A stretch of 37,532 nt of DNA from Burkholderiales bacterium (GTDB taxonomy: Bacteria; Pseudomonadota; Gammaproteobacteria; Burkholderiales; Casimicrobiaceae). Where the stretch lies: contig JAICLP010000002.1 in NCBI GenBank assembly GCA_025925475.1, positions 1 to 37,532 on the forward strand, written 5' to 3'. Position numbers and translations under genes: made by a program. Shown in pieces: positions 17,697-28,014 of the stretch; position 1 is the first letter of the stretch; each line of letters begins with the position of its first letter. The notes beneath the pieces are model-generated. The model was not told the origin of the DNA. It saw only the letters and a list, made by a program, of their open reading frames with translations, and did no database searches.

Positions 17697-18170
17697 CTAC
17701 TGGCTCGCCTTGATGTCCCACTGCTTGTCGACGGAGCCGCCGCCACCGCCTTTTTCCGTCTGCGGGACGTACGACGTCTTGAGCTTGCTCCCCTGGAACG
17801 AGTACGACGCGATGACGTCCGCGCCCTGCGACCCCTGGAGACTGACGTTCGTGACGAGCACCTCGTTCAACTCGACCTTGAGGTAGGTGAGCGGCGAGCC
17901 GCCTGCTTTCACGGCGTGGCATTCGATCTTGCCGAGGTGATCGCCCTTCGCGCACTTGTCGAGCAGCGTCGGGTACGCCTTGTCGATCTTCACCGTGGCC
18001 TGCAGGTCGTGGAACGTCGCCTTCCCGGCGCCGCCGCCGCCGCCGCGATCCAGCGCGTGCGGCTGCGTCGCACCCCAGCTGAAGGACTCCACGTCGATCC
18101 AGTCCTTGTGCTGCGAATCCTTCGACTCGCCGTCCACGCCCTCCACCTTCAAATACAGTGCGATTGCCAT
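17697..18170 (-). CDS. hcp: T6SS tube protein Hcp (TssD)
   Basis: MAIALYLKVEGVDGESKDSQHKDWIDVESFSWGATQP...VKIDKAYPTLLDKCAKGDHLGKIECHAVKAGGSPLTYLKVELNEVLVTNVSLQG. Confidence 0.97.
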   Translation of the reverse strand: MAIALYLKVEGVDGESKDSQHKDWIDVESFSWGATQPHALDRGGGGGAGKATFHDLQATVKIDKAYPTLLDKCAKGDHLGKIECHAVKAGGSPLTYLKVELNEVLVTNVSLQGSQGADVIASYSFQGSKLKTSYVPQTEKGGGGGSVDKQWDIKASQ

Positions 18171-18271
18171 GCTTCGACTCCCTTTCGACGTTGCGAGGGC
18201 GGCACGACTTCGCGACGCGTGGGCGTCTTGCCGCTCTCCGACCGGCTACTGCAAAGAATGGAAGCGGGTCT

Positions 18272-19780
18272 CTAGCTCGCGGCCTGCTTCTCGCCCTTGA
18301 CCGATGGCAGCTTCGAAACCAGTCGCAGGGATACGGTCAATCCCTCGAGCTGATAGTGCGGCCGCAGGAACATCTTCGACGTGTAGTAGCCCGGATTGCC
18401 CTCCACTTCCTCGACGACCACCTCGGCCGCGGCAAGGGGCTTCATCGCCTTGATGTCCTGCGAAGAATTCTTCGGGTCCCCGTCGACGTAATTCACGATC
18501 CAGTCGTTCAGGTAGCGCTCCATGTCGGCGCGCTCGCGGAACGTGCCGATCTTGTCGCGCACGATGCACTTCAGGTAATGCGCGAAGCGATTGCAGGCGA
18601 ACAGGTACGGCAGGCGCGCCGACAGGTTCGCGTTCGCGGTCGCATCGGGGTCGTAGTATTCGGATGGCTTTTGCAGCGACTGCGCGCCGATGAACGCGGC
18701 GTTGTCGGTGTTCTTCCGGTGCAACAGCGGCATGAAGCCGTTCTTCGCGAGCTCGGCCTCGCGCCGATCGCCGATGGCGATCTCCGTCGGGCACTTCATG
18801 TCCTGGCCGCCGTCGTCGGTCGGGAACGTGTGCACCGGGAGGTCCTCGACGACGCCGCCACCTTCGACGCCGCGAATCGACGTGCACCAGCCGAAGTACT
18901 TGAACGAGCGGTTGATGTTCACCGCCATCGCATAGGCGGAGTTCGCCCATGTGAAGCGCGAGTGGTTCGCGCCGTCGGTGTCTTCCTCGAACTCGAACTC
19001 GTCGACGGGATTGGTTCTTGCGCCGTAGGGCTGGCGAGCGAGGAAGCGCGGCATCGCGAGGCCGATGTAGCGCGAATCGTCCGATTCGCGCAGGCTTCGC
19101 CACGGCGCGTACTCGGTGTTGGTGAAGATCTTCGTCAGGTCGCGCGGATTCGCGAGCTCCTGCCACGAATCCATCTGCATCACCGACGGCGCGGCGGCCG
19201 CGATGAACGGGCAATGGCTCGCCGAGCTGATCTTCGCCATCTCGCCCAGCATCTCGACGTCGGGCGGGCTGTGGTCGAAGTAGTAGTCGCCGACGAGGCA
19301 TCCGTACGGCGTGCCGCCGAGCACGTCGTACTCGGCTTCGTACACCTTCTTGAAGATCGGGCTCTGGTCCCAGCCGACGCCCTTGTAGCGGCGCAGCGTC
19401 CGATGCAGCTCCTTCTTCGAGATGTTCATCACGCGGATCTTCAGCATCTCGTCGGTCTCGGTGTTGTTGACGAGGTACGAGAGGCCGCGCCACGCGCTTT
19501 CGAGCTGCTGGTACTCGGGATGATGGATGACGAGGTTGATCTGCTCGGAGAGCTTGCGGTCGATCTCGGCGATGATCGCCTGCACGGTCTTGTACGCGTC
19601 GGGCGATATGCTGACGCTCGACGCGAGCGCCTGCTCGGCGAGCGTGCGCACCGCCGTCTCGACCGCTTCCCGCGCCTGGTCGGTCTTCGGCTTGAACTCC
19701 TTCTGCAGCAGCGTCGAAAGATCGCTGGTCTCGAGCGCCTGCGCTTGACCTTCGGTTCGTCCCTGGGTGGTCACTGCCAT
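18272..19780 (-). CDS. tssC: T6SS sheath large subunit TssC
   Basis: INLVIHHPEYQQLESAWRGLSYLVNNTETDEMLKIRVMNISKKEL...YGCLVGDYYFDHSPPDVEMLGEM...; ATG at 19780. Confidence 0.97.
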   Translation of the reverse strand: MAVTTQGRTEGQAQALETSDLSTLLQKEFKPKTDQAREAVETAVRTLAEQALASSVSISPDAYKTVQAIIAEIDRKLSEQINLVIHHPEYQQLESAWRGLSYLVNNTETDEMLKIRVMNISKKELHRTLRRYKGVGWDQSPIFKKVYEAEYDVLGGTPYGCLVGDYYFDHSPPDVEMLGEMAKISSASHCPFIAAAAPSVMQMDSWQELANPRDLTKIFTNTEYAPWRSLRESDDSRYIGLAMPRFLARQPYGARTNPVDEFEFEEDTDGANHSRFTWANSAYAMAVNINRSFKYFGWCTSIRGVEGGGVVEDLPVHTFPTDDGGQDMKCPTEIAIGDRREAELAKNGFMPLLHRKNTDNAAFIGAQSLQKPSEYYDPDATANANLSARLPYLFACNRFAHYLKCIVRDKIGTFRERADMERYLNDWIVNYVDGDPKNSSQDIKAMKPLAAAEVVVEEVEGNPGYYTSKMFLRPHYQLEGLTVSLRLVSKLPSVKGEKQAAS

Positions 19781-19799
19781 GATCGATGCTCCGATGTGA

Positions 19800-20348
19800 T
19801 CAGGATGAAGACTTCTGCGCGCCGCCGGCGCCTGCCGGCTTTGCACCCGGTGCATTCGGAACCGCGGCGAGCGTCTTCAGCAGGCTGGGATCCTGCAACA
19901 CCTTTCCGATCAGCTCCTCGGCGCCGGTCTTTCCATCCATGTAGGTGAGAAGGTTCGCAAGCTGCGTCCGCGCCTCGAGCAGCTTGCTGAGCGCGCCGAC
20001 CTTCTTCGCGATCGCCGCCGGCGAGAAATCGTCCATGCTCTCGAACGTGATGTCGACGTTCAGGTTGCCCTCGCCGGTCAGCGTATTGGGCACCTGGAAT
20101 GCAACGCGCGGCTTCATCGCCTTGAGGCGCGCGTCGAAGTTGTCGATGTCGATGTCGAGGAACTTGCGGTCGGCGACGTCGGGCAGCGCCTCGGCGGGCT
20201 TGCCGGACAGATCAGCCATGACGCCCATCAGGAAGGGCAACTGGATCTTCTTCTCCGATCCGTAGATTTCGACGTCGTATTCGATCTGCACGCGGGGCGC
20301 GCGGTTGCGCGCGATGAACTTCTGCCCACTCTTTCCCTTCGCGACCAT
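19800..20348 (-). CDS. tssB: T6SS sheath small subunit TssB
   Basis: NRAPRVQIEYDVEIYGSEKKIQLPFLMGVMADLSGKPAEALPDVADRKFLDIDIDNFDARLKAMKPRVAFQV. Confidence 0.97.
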   Translation of the reverse strand: MVAKGKSGQKFIARNRAPRVQIEYDVEIYGSEKKIQLPFLMGVMADLSGKPAEALPDVADRKFLDIDIDNFDARLKAMKPRVAFQVPNTLTGEGNLNVDITFESMDDFSPAAIAKKVGALSKLLEARTQLANLLTYMDGKTGAEELIGKVLQDPSLLKTLAAVPNAPGAKPAGAGGAQKSSS

Positions 20349-20414
20349 CGATCTCTCCTTCCTCGCTTGAGGCCGCAGGCATGAAAGCCGGCGACCGATG
20401 TACGCAATGCCCCG

Positions 20415-21416
20415 TCAACCCTCTGCCGGCTTGATCCCCGCGATCGCCTCGATCTGCGCGATGCTGTCCGGCGCCATGTCGCGCATGATATCCATAAAGC
20501 CGGAGCCGATCAGCCGTTGCGCGCGCCGGATCAGCAGCGGCGCGGGATTCGACGGCTCGCTTCGCGCCAGGAACTCGCAGACCGCATCGAGCGCGCGCAG
20601 CGCATCCTGCCGGCTTTGTACGACGCCGAGGCTGGCGCCGCCCGCGGAGTCATTGCCGACAACGGCCGTCTCGGAAGATCCGTCGCCAGCCTGTCTCGGG
20701 GACACGACCAGGCGACCCAGCGTCTCCAGCAACGTGCGCGTCGTTTGCAGGTCGGGAGCATCGACCGATCCCATCCGCTCGACGGCGAGGACCTGGATGG
20801 CGCGGCAATGATCGAGCGCCAGCGGGATCGCGGCGAGGCCGGCTGCATCGTTGCGCTCGACGGCGGTCCTGACCGCTTGCAACAGTTGCGCCTCGGTCAT
20901 TCCGGACGCAGCCGGATCGCGCTTGAGAATGCCTTCGGCCGTGCGCACGCTGATTGCGCCGACCGGCGTCGAGATGAGGCTCGCTGCGCGCACGTCGCGC
21001 AAAAGACCGCTTTCGTCGGCGAAGCCGGACAAGGCGTTCGCGCGCATGACCGGATCGGACTCGCCGTCGACCGTCAGTCTCGGATGAGCCTCGTCCCAAT
21101 GCGCGTCGAGGAGGCGGCGTGTCAGTTCGATCCCGCGGACGAATCCCGGCAGGCCGTCGATCCTCGTCAGCGCACGCGTCAACAGCAGCGCCGCGCGCAC
21201 GTCCTTCGTCCTGCGCAGCAATTCGCTCGACTGCTCGAGCACGCCCTTCCAGTCGGGGTCCTCGGCCGGAATGATCGTATCGCCATACTGCTGCTCGGGC
21301 TTTCCGGCAGCCGCATTCATCAACGACATGAACGCCTCGTCGTACTCGAGGTTCGGGCCGCACGGCGGCTCGACCTCGGTCTCGCGAAGCCATTCGTCGA
21401 CGTTCATCGCATCCAT
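20415..21416 (-). CDS. tssA: T6SS TssA (ImpA N-terminal domain)
   Basis: EPPCGPNLEYDEAFMSLMNAAAGKPEQQYGDTIIPAEDPDWKGVLEQSSELLRRTKDVRAALLLTRALTRIDGLPGFVRGIEL; start 21416 or 21407. Confidence 0.95.
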   Translation of the reverse strand: MDAMNVDEWLRETEVEPPCGPNLEYDEAFMSLMNAAAGKPEQQYGDTIIPAEDPDWKGVLEQSSELLRRTKDVRAALLLTRALTRIDGLPGFVRGIELTRRLLDAHWDEAHPRLTVDGESDPVMRANALSGFADESGLLRDVRAASLISTPVGAISVRTAEGILKRDPAASGMTEAQLLQAVRTAVERNDAAGLAAIPLALDHCRAIQVLAVERMGSVDAPDLQTTRTLLETLGRLVVSPRQAGDGSSETAVVGNDSAGGASLGVVQSRQDALRALDAVCEFLARSEPSNPAPLLIRRAQRLIGSGFMDIMRDMAPDSIAQIEAIAGIKPAEG

Positions 21417-21496
21417 GCCGCGCTTGCTGCAATCAGATATGGCGGGTCGATACTCTAGACCTTCACGATGTTCGCGTCACCACCCGCCGGACGGGA

Positions 21497-23710
21497 CTAT
21501 TCACGAAAGCGAAGGGGAACTTCGGTCGAGCCGGCGGCGGTGACGTCGACCTCCTTGCGGATCACCGGCGGATTTTCCTGGTCGTTGCGCGCCTCGATAT
21601 GGTGCCGGCCGGGCGACAGCTGCAGTTCGCGCGAGGGGGGACTCGGACCCACGAGCGCGCCATCGACGTAGACATAGCCGAACGGCTGGACCCGAATGTG
21701 GACGGTTCCTGTTGACGCGCCCGCCACGTTGGACGCGCTGGATGCCGCTGCAGCGCCTGCCGCCGCTGCGCCTGCCGCCGCCTCCGTGCGAGGCCGCTCC
21801 TGCGGTTGCGCCGACTTCGCAACCGGCGGGGTCGCGGCCGCTGCCGGCTTCGCCGCCGGCGCCGTTTCGCGCGCGTTCTCGCGCGACTGCCGCATCAGTT
21901 GCTGGATGCGAACCGCTGCTTCCTGTGCGTAGCGCGACTGCGGGAAGCGACGCCGAAACGTCCGGAGGTCGTCGATGTTGTCGGTGTTGCGAAGCGCGGT
22001 CCAGCGTCGCTCGTCCTCGGGGATCGCGGGCGGTTTCGGCCTGGGCACCGCTTCCGTTTCTGGCGCAGCGCTCGGCGGCTGCTCGGAAGCGCTGGCCGCC
22101 GCTGGCAATGGCGACGGCTCCTGTGCAGACAACGCTTGCGCTGGCGCTGGCGGCGCTGGTGGTGGCTCGGTTGATTGCGGTTGGGCGGGTGGTGCCGATT
22201 GCGTCCGCGGCGCCGGGGGCGACGATTGCAATGCCGGCGTTTGCGGTAGTGGCGACGATTGCGGCGCCGGCGTCGACGGTGACGATTGCGGTGGATTCGC
22301 CGGTGTGCCTGCCGGTGGAGCCGGTGTCGTGACGGCGCCCGTCTTCGCGACAACGGGTGCCGACGCGAGCTCGAAGGGTCTCGCGATCACGAGCCACGCG
22401 ACGACCGCAACGACGACGATGCCCGCAACGAGCGCGATGGGACGCCACGGCATCGGCTTCGCCGCATCTTCAAGCGCAGGACGTGCATCGCGGGGGGACG
22501 GTGGCGATGCGACGTCCTTCGGCGTTGCGATGGCCGCCTTGGCCGCGTTGGCCGCGTTGGCTGCCTTGGCCGGCTGCGGTGTCGCGCTCCTCGGCAACGG
22601 CGGCGAACGTCGCAAGCCGGGGACGAGCACCGTGCGATCCGCTTCTTCTTCCGGATCGTCGATCGTTGCGACCCCTTCCGCGTCGATGCCTTGCCCGGAT
22701 CGCGTCCGATCGTCGGCCGGCGCATCCGCGAGTCGCGTCCTGGAAGCATCGCTCGCGACATCGCGAACGGCAGCCGGCCGGCCATCCATGCCCAGAAGGC
22801 TTCGCCATTCGGCAATCGACTGCGGCCGCGCTTCGGGGCGCACGGCAAGCCCGCGATCGATGCCGCCGAGAAACCGCGGATCGAAGCCCGCGATGCCCCG
22901 AGTCGCGAGGGGCTCGAGCGGATCCTTGATCACACGCGCGACCGCCGTCGGCGGCGGCTTGCCGACGATCGCCCCGTGCAGCACGGCCGACAGCGCATAA
23001 ACATCGGTCCACGGCCCCTGCTTGAGATCCGTTTCCTCGGCGTACTGCTCGATCGGCGCGTAACCCGGCTTCAGGATCACCGTGAACGCCTGCGTCATGT
23101 CGCCGATCGTCCTGCGCGCCGCGCCGAAGTCGAGCAGCACCGGCTCGCCGTTCTCGAGGATCTGGATGTTGTCGGGGGCGATGTCGCGGTGATAGCAATG
23201 ATGCAGGTGCAGAAGCGCCAGCGCGTCGAGCAGCGGCACGAGCAGCCGCTTCAACCACGCCTGGCTCGCCTGCTCGGGATGCTCGCGCAGGATTTCCTTG
23301 AGCGTGCGGCCCTCGTAGTGCGGCATCGCCATGTACGCGGTGCCGTTCGCCTCCCAGAAGCGATACACCTTGACGAGCGCCGGGTGATCGAACTGCGCGA
23401 GAAGACGCGACTCGTTGATGAAGCTGCGCAGGCCGGCCTCGAACGTCTGCTGATGCTGCGCCGAGCGCACGGCGACCGTCTGGTCGCCGCGCCGGCTTGC
23501 GAGCGCGCTCGGGATGTATTCCTTGAGCGCGATCGAGCGGTGCAGCGTGTGATCGAACGCGAGATAGACGACGCTGAAGCCGCCTTCGCCGATAACGCGC
23601 GTGATCTCGAACTCGTTGATGCGCGTGCCGATCGGCAGCGCATTGCTTGCAAGCGCCTGCGCGCCGCTCGCTTGCGCCGTCACGCCCGGCGATGTCACGT
23701 TGCCCGGCAT
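21497..23710 (-). CDS. PpkA-like Ser/Thr protein kinase with Pro-rich linker and C-terminal PEGA-like domain
   Basis: VIGEGGFSVVYLAFD, IALKEY, YHRDIAPDNIQI, DFGAARR kinase motifs; Pro/Ser/Gln linker; GTVHIRVQPFGYVYVDGALVGPSPPSRELQLSPGRHHIEARN (PEGA). ATG at 23710 overlaps the tagF 3' end. Confidence 0.92.
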   Translation of the reverse strand: MPGNVTSPGVTAQASGAQALASNALPIGTRINEFEITRVIGEGGFSVVYLAFDHTLHRSIALKEYIPSALASRRGDQTVAVRSAQHQQTFEAGLRSFINESRLLAQFDHPALVKVYRFWEANGTAYMAMPHYEGRTLKEILREHPEQASQAWLKRLLVPLLDALALLHLHHCYHRDIAPDNIQILENGEPVLLDFGAARRTIGDMTQAFTVILKPGYAPIEQYAEETDLKQGPWTDVYALSAVLHGAIVGKPPPTAVARVIKDPLEPLATRGIAGFDPRFLGGIDRGLAVRPEARPQSIAEWRSLLGMDGRPAAVRDVASDASRTRLADAPADDRTRSGQGIDAEGVATIDDPEEEADRTVLVPGLRRSPPLPRSATPQPAKAANAANAAKAAIATPKDVASPPSPRDARPALEDAAKPMPWRPIALVAGIVVVAVVAWLVIARPFELASAPVVAKTGAVTTPAPPAGTPANPPQSSPSTPAPQSSPLPQTPALQSSPPAPRTQSAPPAQPQSTEPPPAPPAPAQALSAQEPSPLPAAASASEQPPSAAPETEAVPRPKPPAIPEDERRWTALRNTDNIDDLRTFRRRFPQSRYAQEAAVRIQQLMRQSRENARETAPAAKPAAAATPPVAKSAQPQERPRTEAAAGAAAAGAAAASSASNVAGASTGTVHIRVQPFGYVYVDGALVGPSPPSRELQLSPGRHHIEARNDQENPPVIRKEVDVTAAGSTEVPLRFRE

Positions 23711-24393
23711 GCCTCGCCGAACAGCGACACGAACAGGTCGGCATCGAGCGATCCGTCGTGCATGAAACCTGCGCTCGCGCGATTGGCGCCCGTCCACCAA
23801 TAGCTCGTCGTTCCCGCCGGCTCGAAGCGCTGCGCGAGGTCGGGCCATGGAAACGCCGATCGTGCGTTGAGCGGCACGGTCGCGAGATCGCCGGTTTCGA
23901 TGGCGAGATCGTCGAGGACGCTGCCGATGTCGTCGCCCGCTTCATTGCCGAAGATGCGCGACGCGATCTCGTCGAGGCGTTGGTCGAACTCGTCGCTGCG
24001 AAGCGTCCGAAGCGACTGCTCGACGAGCCGCGACACGTCCTCGCCGGCCTGCGGCAACGAGCGAATCCATCCGTTCGGCTGCGCGGGCAGCGGCGCGACG
24101 ATGCCGAACGGAAAGCTGCGCCCGACGCGGTCGCTGCTCGCGGCGACGACGGCAAGGCACGGTTGCGGCGCGATCGCCTCTGCGGGCAGCAGCGTTCGCC
24201 ACACCGGCGCCTTCGCATAACAACTGTGCCACGCTTCCGGCATTCGCTCGCGCAGCGCCGTCATTCCGGACTGGAACCACCGGTCCAGCGCGACGATGAT
24301 CGGCCGCGACAAGCGGCGCGACACGAAATCGCCGGCCGCCGGACTCTTGCCGTACCAGCCGAAGGTCACTGTTTCGAGGTTGCCGTCGGTCAC
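23695..24393 (-). CDS. tagF: T6SS-associated protein TagF
   Basis: GTG at 24393 overlaps tssM stop (GTGA): VTDGNLETVTFGWYGKSPAAGDFVSRRLSRPIIVALDRWFQSGMTALRERMPEAWHSCYAKAPVWRTLL... Confidence 0.93.
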   Translation of the reverse strand: MTDGNLETVTFGWYGKSPAAGDFVSRRLSRPIIVALDRWFQSGMTALRERMPEAWHSCYAKAPVWRTLLPAEAIAPQPCLAVVAASSDRVGRSFPFGIVAPLPAQPNGWIRSLPQAGEDVSRLVEQSLRTLRSDEFDQRLDEIASRIFGNEAGDDIGSVLDDLAIETGDLATVPLNARSAFPWPDLAQRFEPAGTTSYWWTGANRASAGFMHDGSLDADLFVSLFGEACRAT

Positions 24394-27300
24394 GATTTCG
24401 GCGGACAGCGGAACTGCTCGAGCGCCGGCAATTGCAGCGGATTGGCGACGCTTTGTGCGACGACGTCGAATTCGACCGGATGACCGCCGAGCGTGAACGT
24501 CGCGCGGATCGCTTCGGGCCGATCGGTCGCAAGCACCCGCGCGCGGCGGAACAGACGATGCAGCGCCCACGCGCCGCTCGTATCGATCGTCCCGCCGACG
24601 TCGGGCACCGTGGAGAGGCGCACCGAGTGCGCGCCGGCGGCCGGCGGCCAGCGAATCGTGCGCGGACCCGGTGACGCCGTCGAAAACGACATCGGCTGGC
24701 CATCGATCGTCAGCACGACTTCCTTGATCGCGGGATCGAGCGTACGCGCGCGAAGGTCGACCTGGAACGAAGGCTCGCCTGCGCCACTCGCGAAGAACGC
24801 GTCGCGAATCTCGGCCGCCTGCATGAACGCGGCGAGGCCCGGAATCGACGTGACGCCGCTTCCCTCGCGGAGCTTCCACGGCCGCGTCGACATGTTGACC
24901 TTGTCCGCGAGGTTCTTCTGGAAGTATTCGTCGAAGACGCCATTGGGCCGGAAGAGCGCGGCGAAATCGGCGGCGCCGACGTCGGTCGACGAGTCGCGGA
25001 AGAACGGAAAGCGGCCGTCGATGCGGCGGTGACACGCATCGCCGACCGCGCCTCCGATGCTCGCGGTGAGCGAGCTTTTCGCGATCTCGGTGGCCTGGCC
25101 CGAGCCGGTGCCCGCGAGTCGAACCAGCACCCGGCGGACGAGCTCGGGATCGGTCGACGTCTGCGCGCGGACGATCGGCTCGCGATCGGGCGGCGTCAGG
25201 TTCGCGTCGCGCGCGCTTTGCAGGCGCACGAAGTAGTCGGACAACGCGCGAAACGTCGCCAGCGTGTCGTCGATCGGCGGCTTGCCCTGCGCAGGCTGCG
25301 CGACGAGCCTTCGCAGGTCGGCGAATTGCGAATCGACGATCTGCTCGGGCCTGTTCGCGCGAGCATCGCTTGCGCTTGCCGACCCGAGGTCGATCGAGGT
25401 CCGGCTCCGCGCGATCTCCTTGCCCTTGTTGACGATTGCGCCGGCCGCGTTCTGCACGATCGAATCGTTACCGGCTTTATCCGCGGGCGTCAGCGTCGTC
25501 TCGCGGACGATGGCCCGAATCAGGATCGGCAGCGGCGAATCGGGGCTCGCGAGGATGCGCGTGATGCGAATGCTGTCGGCGAGCGTCGGCGTCGGGCGCA
25601 ACTCGATGTCGTCGATGAACTTCTTCCACTCGGCGACGTACTCGTACATGTACAGCTCACGCACCTGCCGCACCAGGCGCACATCGAAACGGTCGCGCAA
25701 TGCATTGGCGCGCTGCGCAACCGCGCCGCCTCCGCTGTCGCCGAGCACCCACGCCTCCTCGCCGCCGATCGACAGCGCGAGCTTGTCGGCTTCCTTGCTG
25801 AAGCCGTCGCGGTAGCCGTTGAAAGTAAAGAGACCCGGCACGCCGCGAAGCTCGGTCTCGCCGCTCACGCGCCGGAAGACCTGCGTCCCCTTGTCGCCCG
25901 AATTCTCGGAGAGCTTGAAATCGGGGAAATTGCGGCTCGCGAGCTCGGCCTTGATCCGCTTGTAGATGCGCTCCGCCGGCGAGACGCGCGCGAGATGCTG
26001 GCGTGCATCGCGTACCAGCGCATCGTCGACGACATAGGGCGATGACACCGCCTTCGCGTCGAGCAGCCCGTGCAGGTGGCGCGCGACCGCTTCGCGAACG
26101 TCCTTGCGCTCGCTCGAAGCGGCGTCGTATTCGCCGGCGAGATCCTCCGACAGCGACGCGACGAGCGCATTCGCGTCGTAGTGCGCGGCGTCGTGCAGCA
26201 TCTGGTACGCCTTCAATCGACGGTAGACGAGACCGAGGTCGTCGCGGTCGACCGCATCGCGAAGCGACGCTTCGGCGTAGCGCGCGACGCGCGGAAGGAA
26301 CGCGTCGCCGAGGAGCTGCTGATACGTGGCGCTCGCTGCCGCATCGAGCTTCCTGCCCTGGTACAAGCCGAAGCGCCAGCCGAGTGGCGGCGCGTCGGCG
26401 GGGAATGCGTCGGGCGTCGCAACACGACGCGTTTCGTCGAGCAGCGGCACGACGCTGCCCGGACGCTCGTCGGCGACGAACTGCGCCGCGTGATCGCGGA
26501 GCGCCGCGACGCGCGTGGCGACGTTCGCCAGGTAATCGGAGTTGTGGCGATAGCTCGTCGACCACCCGATGACGAGCCCGGCGAGGACCGCGGCGACCGC
26601 GCCGTAGCCTGCGAGGCGAAGCGTGTTGCGCGTGCGCTCTCGCCGCCAGTCGCGGCCGGCGAGATGCGATTCGGCGAAGATGACGCGCTCGAGCAGGTTC
26701 TGCAGGAAGTAGCTCTTGCCCGTCGCGCGCGCGACCGGCGAATCGACGCGTGCGTCGACCTTGAACTTGCGCTCGAGCGCCCCGAGGACGCGGTCGAATG
26801 GCGTCCCTTCCTGCGTTCCGCTCGTGAAGTAGATCCCGCGCATCAGCGGCGCGTCGCGGAACTTCGATTGCGCGAAGAGCGGCGACAGGAACTGCTCGAC
26901 GACGTCCTCGAGCGCCGCGAACTCCTGCGGGAACGCGTAGGCGAGCGCGCGTCCCTTGAGGTCGCGCTTGCCGAGCAGCAGATCGGGCACGCCCGCGTAC
27001 AGCCTGCGCGTCAGCAGCTCGAACTCCTTGCGGAACGCAGGCACGAAGTCGAAAGCGCCATCGACCTCGCCGCGATAGGGAAAGGTGAAGCCCCACACCT
27101 GCGCGCGCTCGTCGCGCGACAGCGGTTCGAAGTAGTCGCTGAACCCGGCCAGCAGATCGACCTTCGTGACCAGCACGTAGACGGGAAACTGGATGCGCAG
27201 CGCATTGCGCAGTTCCTCGAGCCGCTGCTTCAGCATCGACACGTGCAAAAGGCGCTCGGCGGGCGTTTGCGACAACAGATCCGCGACGCTGACGGTCAGC

Positions 27301-27995
27301 AGCACGCCGTTGATCGGCTGCCGCGGACGGAACTGGCGCAGCAGCTTCAGGAAGCCTTCCCACTCCGCCTTGTCGGCCGCTTCATTGCTGTCCTGCGTCG
27401 TATAGCGGCCGGCCGTGTCGATCAGCACCGCGTCGTTGGTGAACCACCAGTCGCAGTTGCGTGTGCCGCCGACGCCGCGAATGGCCGCCTTGCCGAACTG
27501 CTCGGCGAGCGGGAATTGCAGTCCCGAATTGACGAGCGCCGTCGTCTTCCCGGAGCCGGGCGAGCCGACGAAGATGTACCACGGCAGCTGATAGACGTAC
27601 TGGCCGCCCAATTGGGCTACGCCACCGGCCTCGCTGCCGCGGAGCTTCGCGTGCTTCAGCACGCCGACCGCAGTCTCGAAGCGCTTGCGCAGCTCCTCGA
27701 CTTCCTCCGCGCCTTGGGCCGGTGACCCCGGCGATGCGGGCGCCGCCGATTGCGCGAGACGACTGAGGAGACGCGCGTTCATGTCCTTCTGCCGCCACCA
27801 GCGAACGACCAGCCACAGAGCGTAGAGCGCGAACAGGATTGCGATCAGCGTCCATTGCGCGGCATCGGTCGCGAGCGGCTTCGCGTCGCCGAACGCGACG
27901 ATCGCACCGCGCCACCAGACCAGGAACGAAACGAGGACGAGGCCGACGAAAACCCAGAACGGCTTGCTCGTGAAGAGCGCGGCGAAACGTCTCAT
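24390..27995 (-). CDS. tssM: T6SS membrane complex protein TssM (IcmF/VasK)
   Basis: 1201 aa; N-terminal TM segments; YIFVGSPGSGKTTALVNSGLQFPL Walker A; NCDWWFTNDAVLIDTAGRYTTQD; IcmF C-terminal region. Confidence 0.97.
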   Translation of the reverse strand: MRRFAALFTSKPFWVFVGLVLVSFLVWWRGAIVAFGDAKPLATDAAQWTLIAILFALYALWLVVRWWRQKDMNARLLSRLAQSAAPASPGSPAQGAEEVEELRKRFETAVGVLKHAKLRGSEAGGVAQLGGQYVYQLPWYIFVGSPGSGKTTALVNSGLQFPLAEQFGKAAIRGVGGTRNCDWWFTNDAVLIDTAGRYTTQDSNEAADKAEWEGFLKLLRQFRPRQPINGVLLTVSVADLLSQTPAERLLHVSMLKQRLEELRNALRIQFPVYVLVTKVDLLAGFSDYFEPLSRDERAQVWGFTFPYRGEVDGAFDFVPAFRKEFELLTRRLYAGVPDLLLGKRDLKGRALAYAFPQEFAALEDVVEQFLSPLFAQSKFRDAPLMRGIYFTSGTQEGTPFDRVLGALERKFKVDARVDSPVARATGKSYFLQNLLERVIFAESHLAGRDWRRERTRNTLRLAGYGAVAAVLAGLVIGWSTSYRHNSDYLANVATRVAALRDHAAQFVADERPGSVVPLLDETRRVATPDAFPADAPPLGWRFGLYQGRKLDAAASATYQQLLGDAFLPRVARYAEASLRDAVDRDDLGLVYRRLKAYQMLHDAAHYDANALVASLSEDLAGEYDAASSERKDVREAVARHLHGLLDAKAVSSPYVVDDALVRDARQHLARVSPAERIYKRIKAELASRNFPDFKLSENSGDKGTQVFRRVSGETELRGVPGLFTFNGYRDGFSKEADKLALSIGGEEAWVLGDSGGGAVAQRANALRDRFDVRLVRQVRELYMYEYVAEWKKFIDDIELRPTPTLADSIRITRILASPDSPLPILIRAIVRETTLTPADKAGNDSIVQNAAGAIVNKGKEIARSRTSIDLGSASASDARANRPEQIVDSQFADLRRLVAQPAQGKPPIDDTLATFRALSDYFVRLQSARDANLTPPDREPIVRAQTSTDPELVRRVLVRLAGTGSGQATEIAKSSLTASIGGAVGDACHRRIDGRFPFFRDSSTDVGAADFAALFRPNGVFDEYFQKNLADKVNMSTRPWKLREGSGVTSIPGLAAFMQAAEIRDAFFASGAGEPSFQVDLRARTLDPAIKEVVLTIDGQPMSFSTASPGPRTIRWPPAAGAHSVRLSTVPDVGGTIDTSGAWALHRLFRRARVLATDRPEAIRATFTLGGHPVEFDVVAQSVANPLQLPALEQFRCPPKS

Positions 27996-28014
27996 TCCGC
28001 GGCCTCCCCAGTGC

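Noticed and set aside
18158-19948. 596-aa plus-strand ORF opposite tssC
   Set aside because: Antisense shadow of TssC/TssB; low-complexity R/L/V/H composition.
21980-22600. Pro/Ser/Gln/Ala-rich repeats in the kinase gene as a tandem DNA repeat locus
   Set aside because: Looks like an ordinary low-complexity linker between kinase and PEGA domains; no exact repeat unit sustained.
26070-27725. 551-aa plus-strand ORF opposite tssM
   Set aside because: Antisense to the conserved TssM coding frame; no recognisable motif.
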